Shown here piece after piece: positions 8,187-17,617 of a DNA stretch of 64,000 bases. The notes under the pieces were generated by a model. That model was given only the letters and a program-made list of their open reading frames with translations. It was not told the DNA's origin and searched no databases. Each line of letters starts with the position of its first letter. Positions within the stretch are counted from its first letter, which is position 1. The position numbers and the translations under genes were made by a program. Origin of the DNA: Desulfobulbus sp. (GTDB taxonomy: Bacteria; Desulfobacterota; Desulfobulbia; Desulfobulbales; Desulfobulbaceae); NCBI GenBank assembly GCA_009780825.1, contig WQZH01000006.1, positions 1 through 64,000 on the forward strand. The letters are read 5' to 3'.

Positions 8187-9485
8187 TTACAATTTTCTTT
8201 TATCAATGACCCGTTTGGCCTTGCCTTCAGAGCGCTCCAAGGTCTTTTCCTCAACAAGTTTCACCTCGACCCCGATGCCGAGTTCCGAGGCCAGCCGGCC
8301 TTTGATCCGCTCAATCACCTCGCGCTGCCTTTTCATCTCATCAAAGAAAATCGATTCCACCACTTCCACCAACACTGTGATCTTGTCGGCATGATTTTCC
8401 CGCTCGACCACAATCTGGTAATGCGGTTCGATCCCCTCGACTTCGAACAGGACCTTTTCGATCTGGATGGGGAACACATTAACCCCCTTGATGATCAGCA
8501 TATCGTCGGAACGGCCCATTATGCGATGCATCCGCTTCATGGTCCGGCCGCAGGGGCAGGGTTCGACGATCAACCGGGTCAGATCCCTGGTCCGGTAGCG
8601 GAGCATGGGAAAGGCCTCCCTGGTCAGGGTGGTGATCACCAGCTCGCCGACCTCGCCCTCGGGCACCGACTCCAAGGTGGTGGGATCAAGGATTTCGAGG
8701 AGAAAATGATCCTCGTTGATGTGCAGGCCGTTGCACTGCAAACATTCCCCGGAAACCCCCGGCCCCACGACTTCGGACAGGCCGTAATTGTCGGTGGCGA
8801 TGATGCCCAGCTTCTGATGGATCTCCTTGCGCATGCCCTCAGACCAGGGTTCGCCGCCGAACAGGCCGTAGCGCAGGGACAGTCCGTTGGGATTGATGCC
8901 CATCTCTATCATCGTGTCGGCCAAAATCAACGAATATGAGGGCGTGCAGACCAGGGCCGTGGTCTTGAAGTCCTGCATGATCTGGATCTGGCGTTTGGTG
9001 TTGCCTGCGGAAATGGGGATGACCGAGGTTCCGATCAGCTCGGCGCCGTAATGGAGACCAAAACCGCCGGTGAACAGCCCGTAGCCGAAAGCGATCTGGA
9101 TGACGTCGTTTTTGGTGACGCCGGCGGCGGTGATGATCCGGGCCACCAGATTCGACCAGGTCTTGATGTCATTGCGGGTATAACCGACCACCGTGGACTG
9201 GCCGGTGGTGCCGGATGAGGCATGTATCCGCACCACGTCGCGCAGGGGCACGGCGAACAGACCGTACGGATAGTTGTCCCGCAGATCCTGCTTTTCGGTG
9301 AACGGCAACCTCTGGAGGTCGTCCAGAGACCGGATGTCGTCGTAGTTGAACTTGAGCTGATCAAATTTCTTTTTATAGAAAGGGACATGGGTTCCCACCC
9401 GATACAACATGGATTGCAGTCGCTCCAACTGGAGCTGCTCCAGTTCCTCCCTGGCCATGCATTCTCGTTCCGCTTCCCAGTACAT
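8187..9485 (-). CDS. paaK: Phenylacetate-CoA ligase (copy 1)
   Basis: An AMP-forming acyl-CoA ligase of 432 residues that activates phenylacetate or another aryl-acetate to its CoA thioester. The ATP-binding loop is [11 protein letters not shown] (near residue 90), with [20 protein letters not shown] and YRTRDLTRL following, and a PaaK C-terminal lid. It is the last gene of the iorA-to-paaK operon and lies 51 bases after livF. With IOR, two routes to aryl-acetyl-CoA exist in one operon: direct oxidation of aryl-pyruvate, and ligation of free acid. Confidence 0.92.
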   Translation of the reverse strand: MYWEAERECMAREELEQLQLERLQSMLYRVGTHVPFYKKKFDQLKFNYDDIRSLDDLQRLPFTEKQDLRDNYPYGLFAVPLRDVVRIHASSGTTGQSTVVGYTRNDIKTWSNLVARIITAAGVTKNDVIQIAFGYGLFTGGFGLHYGAELIGTSVIPISAGNTKRQIQIMQDFKTTALVCTPSYSLILADTMIEMGINPNGLSLRYGLFGGEPWSEGMRKEIHQKLGIIATDNYGLSEVVGPGVSGECLQCNGLHINEDHFLLEILDPTTLESVPEGEVGELVITTLTREAFPMLRYRTRDLTRLIVEPCPCGRTMKRMHRIMGRSDDMLIIKGVNVFPIQIEKVLFEVEGIEPHYQIVVERENHADKITVLVEVVESIFFDEMKRQREVIERIKGRLASELGIGVEVKLVEEKTLERSEGKAKRVIDKRKL

Positions 9486-9536
9486 AAGTGTATGCTCTGT
9501 CTTCTGTTGGTCTGCCAGGATGACAACACCCTGCGA

Positions 9537-10271
9537 TTACGCTATTTTTTCCCGTCCCAGATAGGCCCGCTGCACATCGGCGTTGGCCAGGAGATCTGCG
9601 GCGGCCCCCTGAAGGATGACCTTGCCCACCTCAAGCACATAGCCGCGATCGGCAATCTTCAGGGCGGCCTTGGCATTCTGCTCGATCAACAGCACCGTGT
9701 TGCCCTCTGCGCGCAGCCGGCCAATGAGCTGAAAGATGTCGCGGACGATGAGCGGCGCCAGCCCGGTGGACGGCTCGTCCATCATCACCAGTCGCGGCCG
9801 CGACATCAAGGCCCGGCCCATGGCCAGCATCTGCTGTTCACCGCCGGATAGCGTCCCGGCCAACTGCCGCCACCGCTCGCGCAGGATGGGAAACAGCTCA
9901 TACTGATGTTCCAACTCCCTGAGCACCGCCGCCCTGCCCCGCTCCTTCTGCAGGATGAAGCCGCCCAGCAGCAGGTTCTCTTCCACCGACATCGGGGCAA
10001 AAACCTGACGCCCCTCCGGCACCAAGGCGCATCCTGAAGCCACGATCCGCCCCACCGGGATGCGGCTATTGACCTGGTCAAGAAACATCACCTCCCCGCG
10101 CATCGGCCGGATCAGCCCGGCGATGGTGTGCAGCAGGGTCGTCTTGCCGGCCCCGTTGGCGCCGATCATGGCCACAATCTCCCCTGTCTTGACATGCAGG
10201 GAGATATTTTTCAAGACCCGAAGGTTGCCGTAGCCGGCATCGAGATTGCGAATCTTCAGCATGGCGACCAT
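9537..10271 (-). CDS. livF: Branched-chain amino acid ABC transporter ATPase LivF
   Basis: Cytoplasmic ATPase subunit (244 residues) of a LIV-type importer. Walker A GANGAGKTT (about residues 37-45), signature LSGGEQQ, and Walker B VMMDEPS are intact, and the short LivF C-terminal form is seen. Translation could also start at the Met at codon 4. It is 21 bases after livG. Confidence 0.93.
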   Translation of the reverse strand: MVAMLKIRNLDAGYGNLRVLKNISLHVKTGEIVAMIGANGAGKTTLLHTIAGLIRPMRGEVMFLDQVNSRIPVGRIVASGCALVPEGRQVFAPMSVEENLLLGGFILQKERGRAAVLRELEHQYELFPILRERWRQLAGTLSGGEQQMLAMGRALMSRPRLVMMDEPSTGLAPLIVRDIFQLIGRLRAEGNTVLLIEQNAKAALKIADRGYVLEVGKVILQGAAADLLANADVQRAYLGREKIA

Positions 10272-10292
10272 CGGAGGACAAAGTGGCGGGAG

Positions 10293-11090
10293 TCAATCTT
10301 CATTGTTTTCTCCCAGGTAGATACTGATGACCTCGGCATTCTTCTGGATACTTGCCGGGATGTCCTCGGCCAGTTTGGTGCCGAAACTCAAAACCACAAT
10401 CTCGTCGGAGATATCCATGACCAGCGACATGTCATGCTCGACCAACAGCACGGTGATGCCCATGTCCCTGATGGTAGCGATCAGGCGGGCGACTTCGGCG
10501 GTCTCGTAAATATTCAGCCCGGCCGCCGGTTCATCGAGCAGGAGCAGTTTCGGTTCGGCGGCCAGGGCCCGGGCCATCTCCACCGCCCGCTGCTGGCCGA
10601 AGGCGAGACTGCTGGCCTCAACGTGGGCCAAATCGGCGATCTGGAGGAAATCAAGCAGTTCCATGGCCCGTATCCGGATGGCCCGTTCCTCTTTCCAAGT
10701 GGCAGGCAGATTGAACAGACCGGCGAAAAAACCGCTCCGGCTCTGCACATGCCGCCCGACCATGACGCACTCCAAGGCGGTCATGCCGTGAAAGAGCTTG
10801 ATGTTCTGGAAAGTTCGGGCCATGCCCAGGCGAGCGATCTGATGCGTTTTCTTCCCTTGAATCTCTTGCCCCCTGAAGGTAATGGCGCCAGATGAAACCG
10901 GCAGGTTGCCGGCAATCAAGTTGAACAAGGTGCTCTTGCCGGCGCCGTTGGGACCGATGACCGCCTTGATGCTGCCCGTTGCCACCGCAAAACTGATGCC
11001 ATTGACCGCATGCAGGCCGCCGAACCGTTTGTGCACATCGTGTAAAGCCAGCAAGGGTTCCTGATCCTGACCATGGTCAACGCCGCTCAT
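10293..11090 (-). CDS. livG: Branched-chain amino acid ABC transporter ATPase LivG
   Basis: Second ATPase subunit (265 residues) of the LIV-type importer. Walker A is GPNGAGKST (about 42-50). The signature is unusual: SLAFGQQRAVEMARAL, with FGQQ where LSYGQQR is usual in LivG. Walker B is LLLDEPAAGLN, and the LivG-typical C-terminal YLGE motif is at the end. The start overlaps the livM stop by 4 nt (ATGA). Confidence 0.93.
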   Translation of the reverse strand: MSGVDHGQDQEPLLALHDVHKRFGGLHAVNGISFAVATGSIKAVIGPNGAGKSTLFNLIAGNLPVSSGAITFRGQEIQGKKTHQIARLGMARTFQNIKLFHGMTALECVMVGRHVQSRSGFFAGLFNLPATWKEERAIRIRAMELLDFLQIADLAHVEASSLAFGQQRAVEMARALAAEPKLLLLDEPAAGLNIYETAEVARLIATIRDMGITVLLVEHDMSLVMDISDEIVVLSFGTKLAEDIPASIQKNAEVISIYLGENNED

Positions 11091-12166
11091 GACCGTCCAC
11101 CCGGGATCAACCGATAGGCAAATTCCTTCAGACGCAAGCTCAAAACACCGCCCGGAGCGAACAGCATGACCGCGATCAGGATCGCCCCGAAAACCACGTC
11201 GTCGTATGCGCCGAATACGCCGCGCAGGGAAAGAAAGGTCAGACCGACGCCCATGATCAGGGTGCCCCAGAGATTGGTCATGCCGCCAACCGCGACCAGG
11301 GCGACATAGCGCACCGATTTCATCACCGAGGCTTCGCCGGGACCGATGCCGCCGTTGAAATGGGTGAGCAGCACCCCGGCGGTCGCCGCGTAAACCGCGC
11401 TCAGAACAAAAACCTGGAGCTTGCAGCGGCCGGTGTCGATCCCCGAAGCCTCGGCGGCCTCCGCGCTGTGCAGCGAGCGCAGGGCCCGGCCGACCCGCGA
11501 ACCGATCAGGTTGAGCAGCAGGGCGATGCCCAGGATGAGTATGCCCCAGGCCACATAGAAATTAAGAATCCGGTGATCGGCATCGCCACTGATCACCACC
11601 GGGCCGAATCTGCCCACGGCGGGCAGCAGGGGAAAGGCGGGCACCTCGACAATGCCGTCCGCTTCACCGAAATAGGCCGAGGCAAGCAGGATCCGGTAGA
11701 CGATGGTGCCGAATCCCAGAGTGGCCATGGCTAGGTAATGGCCCTTGAGTTTGAGCACGGGCACCCCGATGGCCAGGGCCACCAGGGCCGCCGCCAGCAC
11801 CGCCAGCACACAGGCTGCCCAGGGCGTCACCGTGAGCAGTGCGGCACCGTAGATGTCCTGCCCGGTGGCGAGCAAGCCCAAGCAATCCAGCATCCGCACC
11901 GGCAACGCCTCCTGAAACGGCTGCAAATTCCGGGTGGTCAGCGCTGCGGCCAGATAGCCGCCGATGGCGAAAAAGCCGGCATGGCCAAGGGAAATCTGGC
12001 CGGCATAGCCCATGAGCACCCCAAGCCCGATCACCACCAGGCCATAATAGGCGGCCATGGTGAGTTGGGTCAGGTAAAACTGGGTTCCGGTCGCCACGAT
12101 GAGCAGGTGCAGGCCGACAGTCGCCAGGCAGAGGGCCGCCAAGGAGAGATTCTTCCTGATGCGCAT
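11087..12166 (-). CDS. livM: Branched-chain amino acid ABC permease LivM
   Basis: Inner-membrane permease of 359 residues with about ten hydrophobic segments and the conserved loop GYAGQISLGHAGFFAIGGY (about residues 48-66). The open frame runs further upstream to 13123, but that part overlaps livH out of frame and does not look like LivM, so the ATG at 12166, overlapping the livH stop by one base, is used. The residue usage G-x-x-SLGHA is typical of LivM. Confidence 0.92.
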   Translation of the reverse strand: MRIRKNLSLAALCLATVGLHLLIVATGTQFYLTQLTMAAYYGLVVIGLGVLMGYAGQISLGHAGFFAIGGYLAAALTTRNLQPFQEALPVRMLDCLGLLATGQDIYGAALLTVTPWAACVLAVLAAALVALAIGVPVLKLKGHYLAMATLGFGTIVYRILLASAYFGEADGIVEVPAFPLLPAVGRFGPVVISGDADHRILNFYVAWGILILGIALLLNLIGSRVGRALRSLHSAEAAEASGIDTGRCKLQVFVLSAVYAATAGVLLTHFNGGIGPGEASVMKSVRYVALVAVGGMTNLWGTLIMGVGLTFLSLRGVFGAYDDVVFGAILIAVMLFAPGGVLSLRLKEFAYRLIPGGRS

Positions 12167-13056
12167 CAGAAATCCTGCAGGTGGGCCATCTCGCTCGAGC
12201 CAAAAATCCCGTGCGGTCTGACGAAGAGGATCAACAACAGGATGGCGATGGCAATGGCGTCCTGGAAGGCGAGCGGCACCAGCGACACCGAAAACGCCTC
12301 GACGATCCCCAAAAGAATACCAGCCGCCACTGCAGCCAGCGAGTTGCCCAGACCGCCCAGGATGGCCACGGTGAAACCCTTGATCGCCAGCGAAGTGCCG
12401 GAATCGTACTGGGTATAGGTCATCGGCGACATCACGCATCCAGCCAGAGCGCCGATGCCGGCGCTGAGCATAAAGGACAGGGTCACCATGTTGCGGATGT
12501 TGATGCCGCAGAGCGAGGCAGCGGTGCGATTGGCCGCGCAGGCCCGCATCTCCCGGCCGATGGGCATGGATTTGAAGAATGCGCTCAACCCGCCCATCAT
12601 CACTGTACAGGCGGCGATCACCCACACTACCTGCGGCGAGACATGCACGCTGCCCAAGGTAAAGGTGGTGATCTCGTTGCCGTAGAAATAGGGCAGGCTG
12701 CGGATGGACTCGCCCCAGATGTGCAGGGCCGATTCCCGCAGCAGGATGGAGATGCCGATGGTGATGATGATCATCTGCAGCACCGAGGGGCTTTTCAGCC
12801 AACGGATGAACAGAATCTCGATGACCGCGCCGATGCCCATGGTCACCAGCACCGCCGCCGCGATGGCATAACCCAGCGGCAGATGCTCCAACAGGGAAAT
12901 GGCGATCATGCCGCCCAACATCACGAACTCGCCCTGAGCAAAGTTGATGATGCCAGTGGCGTTGTAGATGATGTTGAAGCCGATGGCGACGATAGCGTAG
13001 ATTGAGCCGTAGGTGATGCCGGCAACGAGATATTGAAAAAAAAGATCGAAATTCAT
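12166..13056 (-). CDS. livH: Branched-chain amino acid ABC permease LivH
   Basis: Inner-membrane permease of 296 residues with LivH motifs GITYGSIYAIVAIGFN and GIINFAQGEF near the N-terminus and a C-terminal RPHGIFG. The start at 13056 gives the usual family N-terminus, MNFDLFFQ. An in-frame ATG at 13089 has a better ribosome site (AGAGGG, 8 nt away) and would add 11 residues. No LivK binding protein gene lies in the operon, so the binding protein must be encoded elsewhere. Confidence 0.9.
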   Translation of the reverse strand: MNFDLFFQYLVAGITYGSIYAIVAIGFNIIYNATGIINFAQGEFVMLGGMIAISLLEHLPLGYAIAAAVLVTMGIGAVIEILFIRWLKSPSVLQMIIITIGISILLRESALHIWGESIRSLPYFYGNEITTFTLGSVHVSPQVVWVIAACTVMMGGLSAFFKSMPIGREMRACAANRTAASLCGINIRNMVTLSFMLSAGIGALAGCVMSPMTYTQYDSGTSLAIKGFTVAILGGLGNSLAAVAAGILLGIVEAFSVSLVPLAFQDAIAIAILLLILFVRPHGIFGSSEMAHLQDF

Positions 13057-13245
13057 GCGGAATGCGGAAGAGAAACGCCGGGGAACCATGATCGGAACCC
13101 TCTGGCGCCGGCCTGATCGCCATGATGTAAAACGAGCCAGCAGCCTTTGATCATGACAAAGCAATCAAGGGCAAGCCCGCTGTCGCCGCCAGCAGGCCGT
13201 GGAGACCAACCATGTCCCTGGCGGCGGCCTCCGGCCAAACCCCTT

Positions 13246-13677
13246 TCACAGGCCGCAGATCTGCTGTCCGGTCAACAGGGCAAACCCCCTCTCCTGCAAC
13301 ACCGCGATGGCCTTGTCCATCTCATCGAAGCGGAAAATCAGCACCGCATCGGCCCCACTCTTGTTGACAAAGGCATACATATACTCGACATTCAGGCCGA
13401 CCTCATGAGCCACCTTGAGGACGCCAGCCAAGCCGCCCGACCGGTCCGGCACCTCGACCGCCACCACATTGGTCTTGCCGACCGTGAAGCCGCCGGCGCG
13501 CAAAACCTCCTTAGCCAGATCAACCTTGTCGACGATCAGGCGCAGGATGCCGAAATCGGCGGTATCGGCCACAGACAGCGCCCGGATATTGATGCCGTTC
13601 TCCGCCAGAATGCTGGTGATCTCCGCCAGACGGCCCGATTTGTTCTCGAGAAAAACCGCAATTTGCTCGACACGCAT
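13246..13677 (-). CDS. Tandem ACT-domain protein
   Basis: A 143-residue protein made of two ACT domains (about 1-68 and 69-143) and nothing else. ACT domains bind amino acids and regulate metabolism. Stand-alone forms of this type are often found beside phenylacetate-CoA ligase and IOR genes. The gene is 15 bases after paaK copy 2, inside the operon, so it probably senses an amino acid whose breakdown the operon handles. A ligand cannot be predicted from sequence. Confidence 0.9.
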   Translation of the reverse strand: MRVEQIAVFLENKSGRLAEITSILAENGINIRALSVADTADFGILRLIVDKVDLAKEVLRAGGFTVGKTNVVAVEVPDRSGGLAGVLKVAHEVGLNVEYMYAFVNKSGADAVLIFRFDEMDKAIAVLQERGFALLTGQQICGL

Positions 13678-13692
13678 ACGATCCTCCTGTGG

Positions 13693-14994
13693 TTAGATTT
13701 TGCGATGGTCGATCACCCGCTGGGCCTTGCCCACAGAGCGCCGAATGGAGCGCGGTTCCACCAGCTTCACCTTGCAGGTGACTCCGAGCATATCCTTGAT
13801 TTCGGCCTGAATCTTCCTGCTTAAGCGTTCCAGCGCCTTGATCTCGTCAGAGAAGATATTTTCGCTCACTTCGACCAGCACCGACATCACGTCAAGGCTG
13901 CCGTCGCGGGTGACCTCGATCTGGTAATGGGGCTCAACCCCATCGATACCCATCAGCACATGCTCGACCTGAGACGGGAACACGTTCACCCCGCGGATGA
14001 TCAGCATGTCGTCGGTTCGGCCCTTGATCTTCTCCATCCGGACCAGGGTACGGCCACAGGCGCAGGGCTCGAAGATCAACCGGGAGATGTCCTTGGTCCG
14101 GAAACGGATCAGCGGGAAGGCCTCCTTGGTCAAGGTAGTGAAAACCAGTTCGCCGGTCATGCCGTGGGGCAGCGGCTCCAAAGTCTCTGGATCGATGATT
14201 TCGGGCAGGAAGTGATCCTCAAGAATATGCAAGCCATCTTGGGCATGCAGGCACTCCATGGCCACCCCGGGCCCGATGATCTCAGACAGGCCGTAGATGT
14301 CCACCGCTTTGAATCCGAGCTTGCGTTCCACCTCCTCGCGCATGTTCTCGCTCCAAGGCTCGGCGCCGTGGACGCCGACCCGCAGCTTGAGTTCTTCGGT
14401 GCTGATGCCAGCGTCGGCCATGGCGTCGGCCAGGTTGAGGGCGTAGGAAGGCGTGGAGAGGAGCACGGTGGAGCCGAAGTCGCGCATGATGGTGACCTGG
14501 CGTTTGGAGTTGCCTCCTGACACCGGGACCACGGCGGCCCCAAGCGCCTCGATGCCGTAATGGGCGCCGAGTCCGCCGGTGAACAGGCCATAGCCGTAGG
14601 CATTGTGGACCATGTCGTCCTTGGTCACCCCGGCCATGGCCAGGCAGCGGGCCATCACCGAGGACCAGAGGTTGATATCCGCCCGGGTGTAACCGACCAC
14701 CGTGGGCTTGCCGGTGGTGCCCGAGGAGGCATGCACCCTGATGACATCGTTCATGGGGGTGGCGAACAACCCGAAGGGATAGTTGTCGCGCAGGTCGTCC
14801 TTGCTGGTGTACGGCAGATGGCGCAGATCGGCAAGCGACCGGATATCCTCGGGTTTGACTCCGACCGCGTCCATCTTGGCCCGGTAGGGCGCGACCTTCT
14901 CGTACACGCGATGGACCAGGATCTGCAACCGCTTGAGCTGAATCGATTCCAGGCCGGAGCGGGGCAGCGTTTCGATTTCCTCAACCCACATCAT
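13693..14994 (-). CDS. paaK: Phenylacetate-CoA ligase (copy 2)
   Basis: A second 433-residue AMP-forming aryl-acetate CoA ligase, clearly paralogous to the copy at 8187-9485. The ATP loop is [11 protein letters not shown], with [20 protein letters not shown] and FRTKDISRL. The genes flank the Liv transporter, suggesting specialisation for different aryl acids (for instance phenylacetate versus indoleacetate). It lies 29 bases after iorB. Confidence 0.92.
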   Translation of the reverse strand: MMWVEEIETLPRSGLESIQLKRLQILVHRVYEKVAPYRAKMDAVGVKPEDIRSLADLRHLPYTSKDDLRDNYPFGLFATPMNDVIRVHASSGTTGKPTVVGYTRADINLWSSVMARCLAMAGVTKDDMVHNAYGYGLFTGGLGAHYGIEALGAAVVPVSGGNSKRQVTIMRDFGSTVLLSTPSYALNLADAMADAGISTEELKLRVGVHGAEPWSENMREEVERKLGFKAVDIYGLSEIIGPGVAMECLHAQDGLHILEDHFLPEIIDPETLEPLPHGMTGELVFTTLTKEAFPLIRFRTKDISRLIFEPCACGRTLVRMEKIKGRTDDMLIIRGVNVFPSQVEHVLMGIDGVEPHYQIEVTRDGSLDVMSVLVEVSENIFSDEIKALERLSRKIQAEIKDMLGVTCKVKLVEPRSIRRSVGKAQRVIDHRKI

Positions 14995-15023
14995 CTTTTC
15001 ACCTTGTTGTTCATATCGCCGGT

Positions 15024-15608
15024 TCAGACGCGAACCGCAGCCCGGCCGGCGGAGAATGCCTTCTTGTTGACTTCGGCGAATTGGGGCTTGACGGCACGGT
15101 CAATCACCTTGAGGAAGATCGCTGGGGCGGCCGCGAGGAAATTGGACATGGCCCCGACCATGGCCACGTTGACGGTACGCAGCTCGCCCACCGACTCGGC
15201 CACGGCAAAGGCGTCAATGGGTACCACCTTGATGTGGTGGGACTTGAGCTCGTCGAGGATGTTTTCGGGATATGCCGCCTTGCCGAGCGCCACCGCCGGC
15301 GGCAGAATCTTCCGGGTGTTGACCACCACGGTGCTGCTGCGATGCAGGTACGGCAGATAGCGCACCGCCTCCAGGATCTCGAAGGCCACCAGGATATCGG
15401 CGGCGCCCGGTTCGATCAGGGGCGAGTACACCCTCTTGCCGTAGCGGAGATGAGCCTCGACCGAGCCGCCCCGCTGCGCCATGCCGTGCACTTCGCTCTT
15501 CTTGACGTCAAAGCCCGCCGCCAACTGCGCATGGGCGGTCAATTCGCTGGCCAGCAGAATGCCTTGGCCGCCCACGCCCGAAAAAAGGATATTGCCGCTC
15601 TGTTTCAT
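15024..15608 (-). CDS. iorB: Indolepyruvate:ferredoxin oxidoreductase beta subunit
   Basis: The 194-residue gamma-domain-type subunit of IOR, which with IorA oxidatively decarboxylates indolepyruvate and other aryl-pyruvates to aryl-acetyl-CoA with ferredoxin reduction. The N-terminus [13 protein letters not shown] and the [12 protein letters not shown] motif are typical. The ATG at 15608 overlaps the iorA stop (TGATG); the longer open frame upstream is the shadow of iorA. Confidence 0.93.
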   Translation of the reverse strand: MKQSGNILFSGVGGQGILLASELTAHAQLAAGFDVKKSEVHGMAQRGGSVEAHLRYGKRVYSPLIEPGAADILVAFEILEAVRYLPYLHRSSTVVVNTRKILPPAVALGKAAYPENILDELKSHHIKVVPIDAFAVAESVGELRTVNVAMVGAMSNFLAAAPAIFLKVIDRAVKPQFAEVNKKAFSAGRAAVRV

Positions 15609-17419
15609 CACTTGGCCTCCTTTTTCGTGATTGCCTCGAACTTGCACACGCAGGCGCATTGGCCGCAGCCGTTGCACTGCACTTCGGCGATCCGGGCGAA
15701 TCCCTTTTGTTTTTCCCGATACCCCCGGGCTACCGCCTCCTCGGGAGCAAGCGGCGTCCAACTGATGGCCGGGCACCCCATCTGCACGCAGAGCGAGCAG
15801 CCGGTACAGTTGTCGAGATTGGTGAAATAGACCGGTTTCTGGCGTTTGACCTCCTCGGGCAGGAGCACACAGGGGGCCCGACTGATGATCACCGAGGGTT
15901 CAGGGGCCTCGATCTCCTCCTTGAGCACCTTGCGGGTAGCCTCGACATCGTGCGGATTGACCACACTCACCCGCCTGATGCCGAGCGCCCGGCACAATTC
16001 CTCGATATTCAGGGCCAGCGCCGGTTCGCCGAGGATGGACTTGCCCGAGGCCGGATTCTCCTGGTGCCCGGTCATGGCGGTGGTGCGGTTGTCGAGAATG
16101 ATCACCGAGGCGTAGGTGCCGTTGTAGGCCATGTTCAGCAGGCCGGTGATGCCGGAATGCATGAAGGTGGAATCGCCGAGCACGGCCACGACCTTGCCTT
16201 CGCCCTGTTTGCCCAGCGCCTTGGCCATGCCGTGGGCCACGCCGATCGAGGCCCCCATGCAGACACAGGAGTCCATGGCCGACAGCGGCGGCAGGAAGCC
16301 CAAGGTGTAGCAGCCGATGTCACCGGAAACGAACACATCCTTCATCCGCGACAGCCCGTAAAACAAGCCGCGATGCGGGCATCCGGCGCACATGTTCGGC
16401 GGCCGCATCGGCAGATCCAGCGGGGCGAAGATCTCGCCGATGGTTTCCGGGACAATCGCCTTGCGGACGATGAACGAATTGAGTTCACCCTGGTTGGGAA
16501 TGAGATCCTTGCCCCGGCAGGGGATGCCCATGGCCTTGAGGTGGGTCTCGATAAAGGGATCGAGTTCCTCGACCACGATCAATTCGCCCACGGTGGCCGC
16601 GAAGGCGCGGATCATCTTTTCCGGCAGGGGCCAGACCATGCCGAGCTTGAGCACCGGCGCGTCGGGAAAGATCTCCTTGACATAGTTGTACGGGACGCCG
16701 GAGGTGATGAACCCCCGCGTGCCGGTCCCCGGTTCGATCCGGTTTTCCGGCAGGGTCTCGACCAGGTCGCGGAGAGCCTGCATCCGTTTTTCCACCGCCA
16801 CCCGCCGTACCCGGGCGTTGCCGGGCAGCATGACCAACTTGGCCGGCGACTTCTCGATCGAAGGCTCCGGCGTCCCGCGGCGGGCTCCTTTCTCCACCAC
16901 GCCCTTGACGTGGGCGATGCGGGTGGTAATCCGTATGATCACCGGGGCATCCAACTGCTCGCTCAATTCGTATGCCCGGCCGATCATCTGTTTGGCCTCG
17001 GCCGGATCGGATGGTTCGAGCATGGGCAGTTTGGCGGCGAAGGCGTAGTTGCGGTTATCCTGCTCGTTCTGGGAGCTGTGCATCTGGGGATCGTCGGCAT
17101 TGAGAATCACCAGGCCGCCGCGCACGCCGGTGTAGGCAGCGGTAAACAGAGGGTCCGCCGCCACGTTGAGGCCGACATGCTTCATGGTCGCCAAGGCCCG
17201 GGCGCCGGCAAAAGAGGCGCCAATGGCCACTTCCAGCCCCACCTTCTCGTTGGGCGCCCACTCGGCGTGTACCCCTTCGTAGCGGGAAAGATTCTCCATG
17301 ATTTCGGTCGAGGGCGTGCCCGGATAACCCGATGCCACCCGGACACCTGCCTCCCAGGCGCCGAGGGCAATCGCCTCGTTACCGGAGAGCCACAATGTTG
17401 TTTCGTTATCAAACGCCAC
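15608..17419 (-). CDS. iorA: Indolepyruvate:ferredoxin oxidoreductase alpha subunit
   Basis: The 603-residue catalytic subunit of the oxygen-sensitive cytoplasmic enzyme. The pyruvate-oxidoreductase domain (SGYPGTPSTEI near residue 30) precedes the thiamine-diphosphate domain (GDIGCYTLG near 370 and VLGDSTFMHSG). The C-terminus carries two ferredoxin-type clusters, CTGCSLCVQMGC and CNGCGQCACVCKF. Translation starts at GTG, 17419, with a strong GGAGGAAG site. It is the first gene of the long ior-paaK-liv operon. Confidence 0.95.
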   Translation of the reverse strand: MAFDNETTLWLSGNEAIALGAWEAGVRVASGYPGTPSTEIMENLSRYEGVHAEWAPNEKVGLEVAIGASFAGARALATMKHVGLNVAADPLFTAAYTGVRGGLVILNADDPQMHSSQNEQDNRNYAFAAKLPMLEPSDPAEAKQMIGRAYELSEQLDAPVIIRITTRIAHVKGVVEKGARRGTPEPSIEKSPAKLVMLPGNARVRRVAVEKRMQALRDLVETLPENRIEPGTGTRGFITSGVPYNYVKEIFPDAPVLKLGMVWPLPEKMIRAFAATVGELIVVEELDPFIETHLKAMGIPCRGKDLIPNQGELNSFIVRKAIVPETIGEIFAPLDLPMRPPNMCAGCPHRGLFYGLSRMKDVFVSGDIGCYTLGFLPPLSAMDSCVCMGASIGVAHGMAKALGKQGEGKVVAVLGDSTFMHSGITGLLNMAYNGTYASVIILDNRTTAMTGHQENPASGKSILGEPALALNIEELCRALGIRRVSVVNPHDVEATRKVLKEEIEAPEPSVIISRAPCVLLPEEVKRQKPVYFTNLDNCTGCSLCVQMGCPAISWTPLAPEEAVARGYREKQKGFARIAEVQCNGCGQCACVCKFEAITKKEAK

Positions 17420-17617
17420 GTCCTTCCTCCTTGGTAATCTTCATGGAACTCTGTCGCAATTCGTCCACTATCGCATATCATTCCAACAGGTTACAGCAGC
17501 ATCACCTCGTTGTGCCTTCCCCGCGTTCTTCCGATAAGTGGACACCAATACCTTGAATGACAACGGTTAGGCAAGCCCTTTTTCCTGTCCCTGCCACCGG
17601 CCGCATCACCTGGCCGC

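Noticed and set aside
12167..13123. Long 5' extension of the livM frame, giving 678 residues
   Set aside because: It overlaps livH entirely and has no hydrophobic pattern of a permease; the ATG at 12166 gives a normal LivM.
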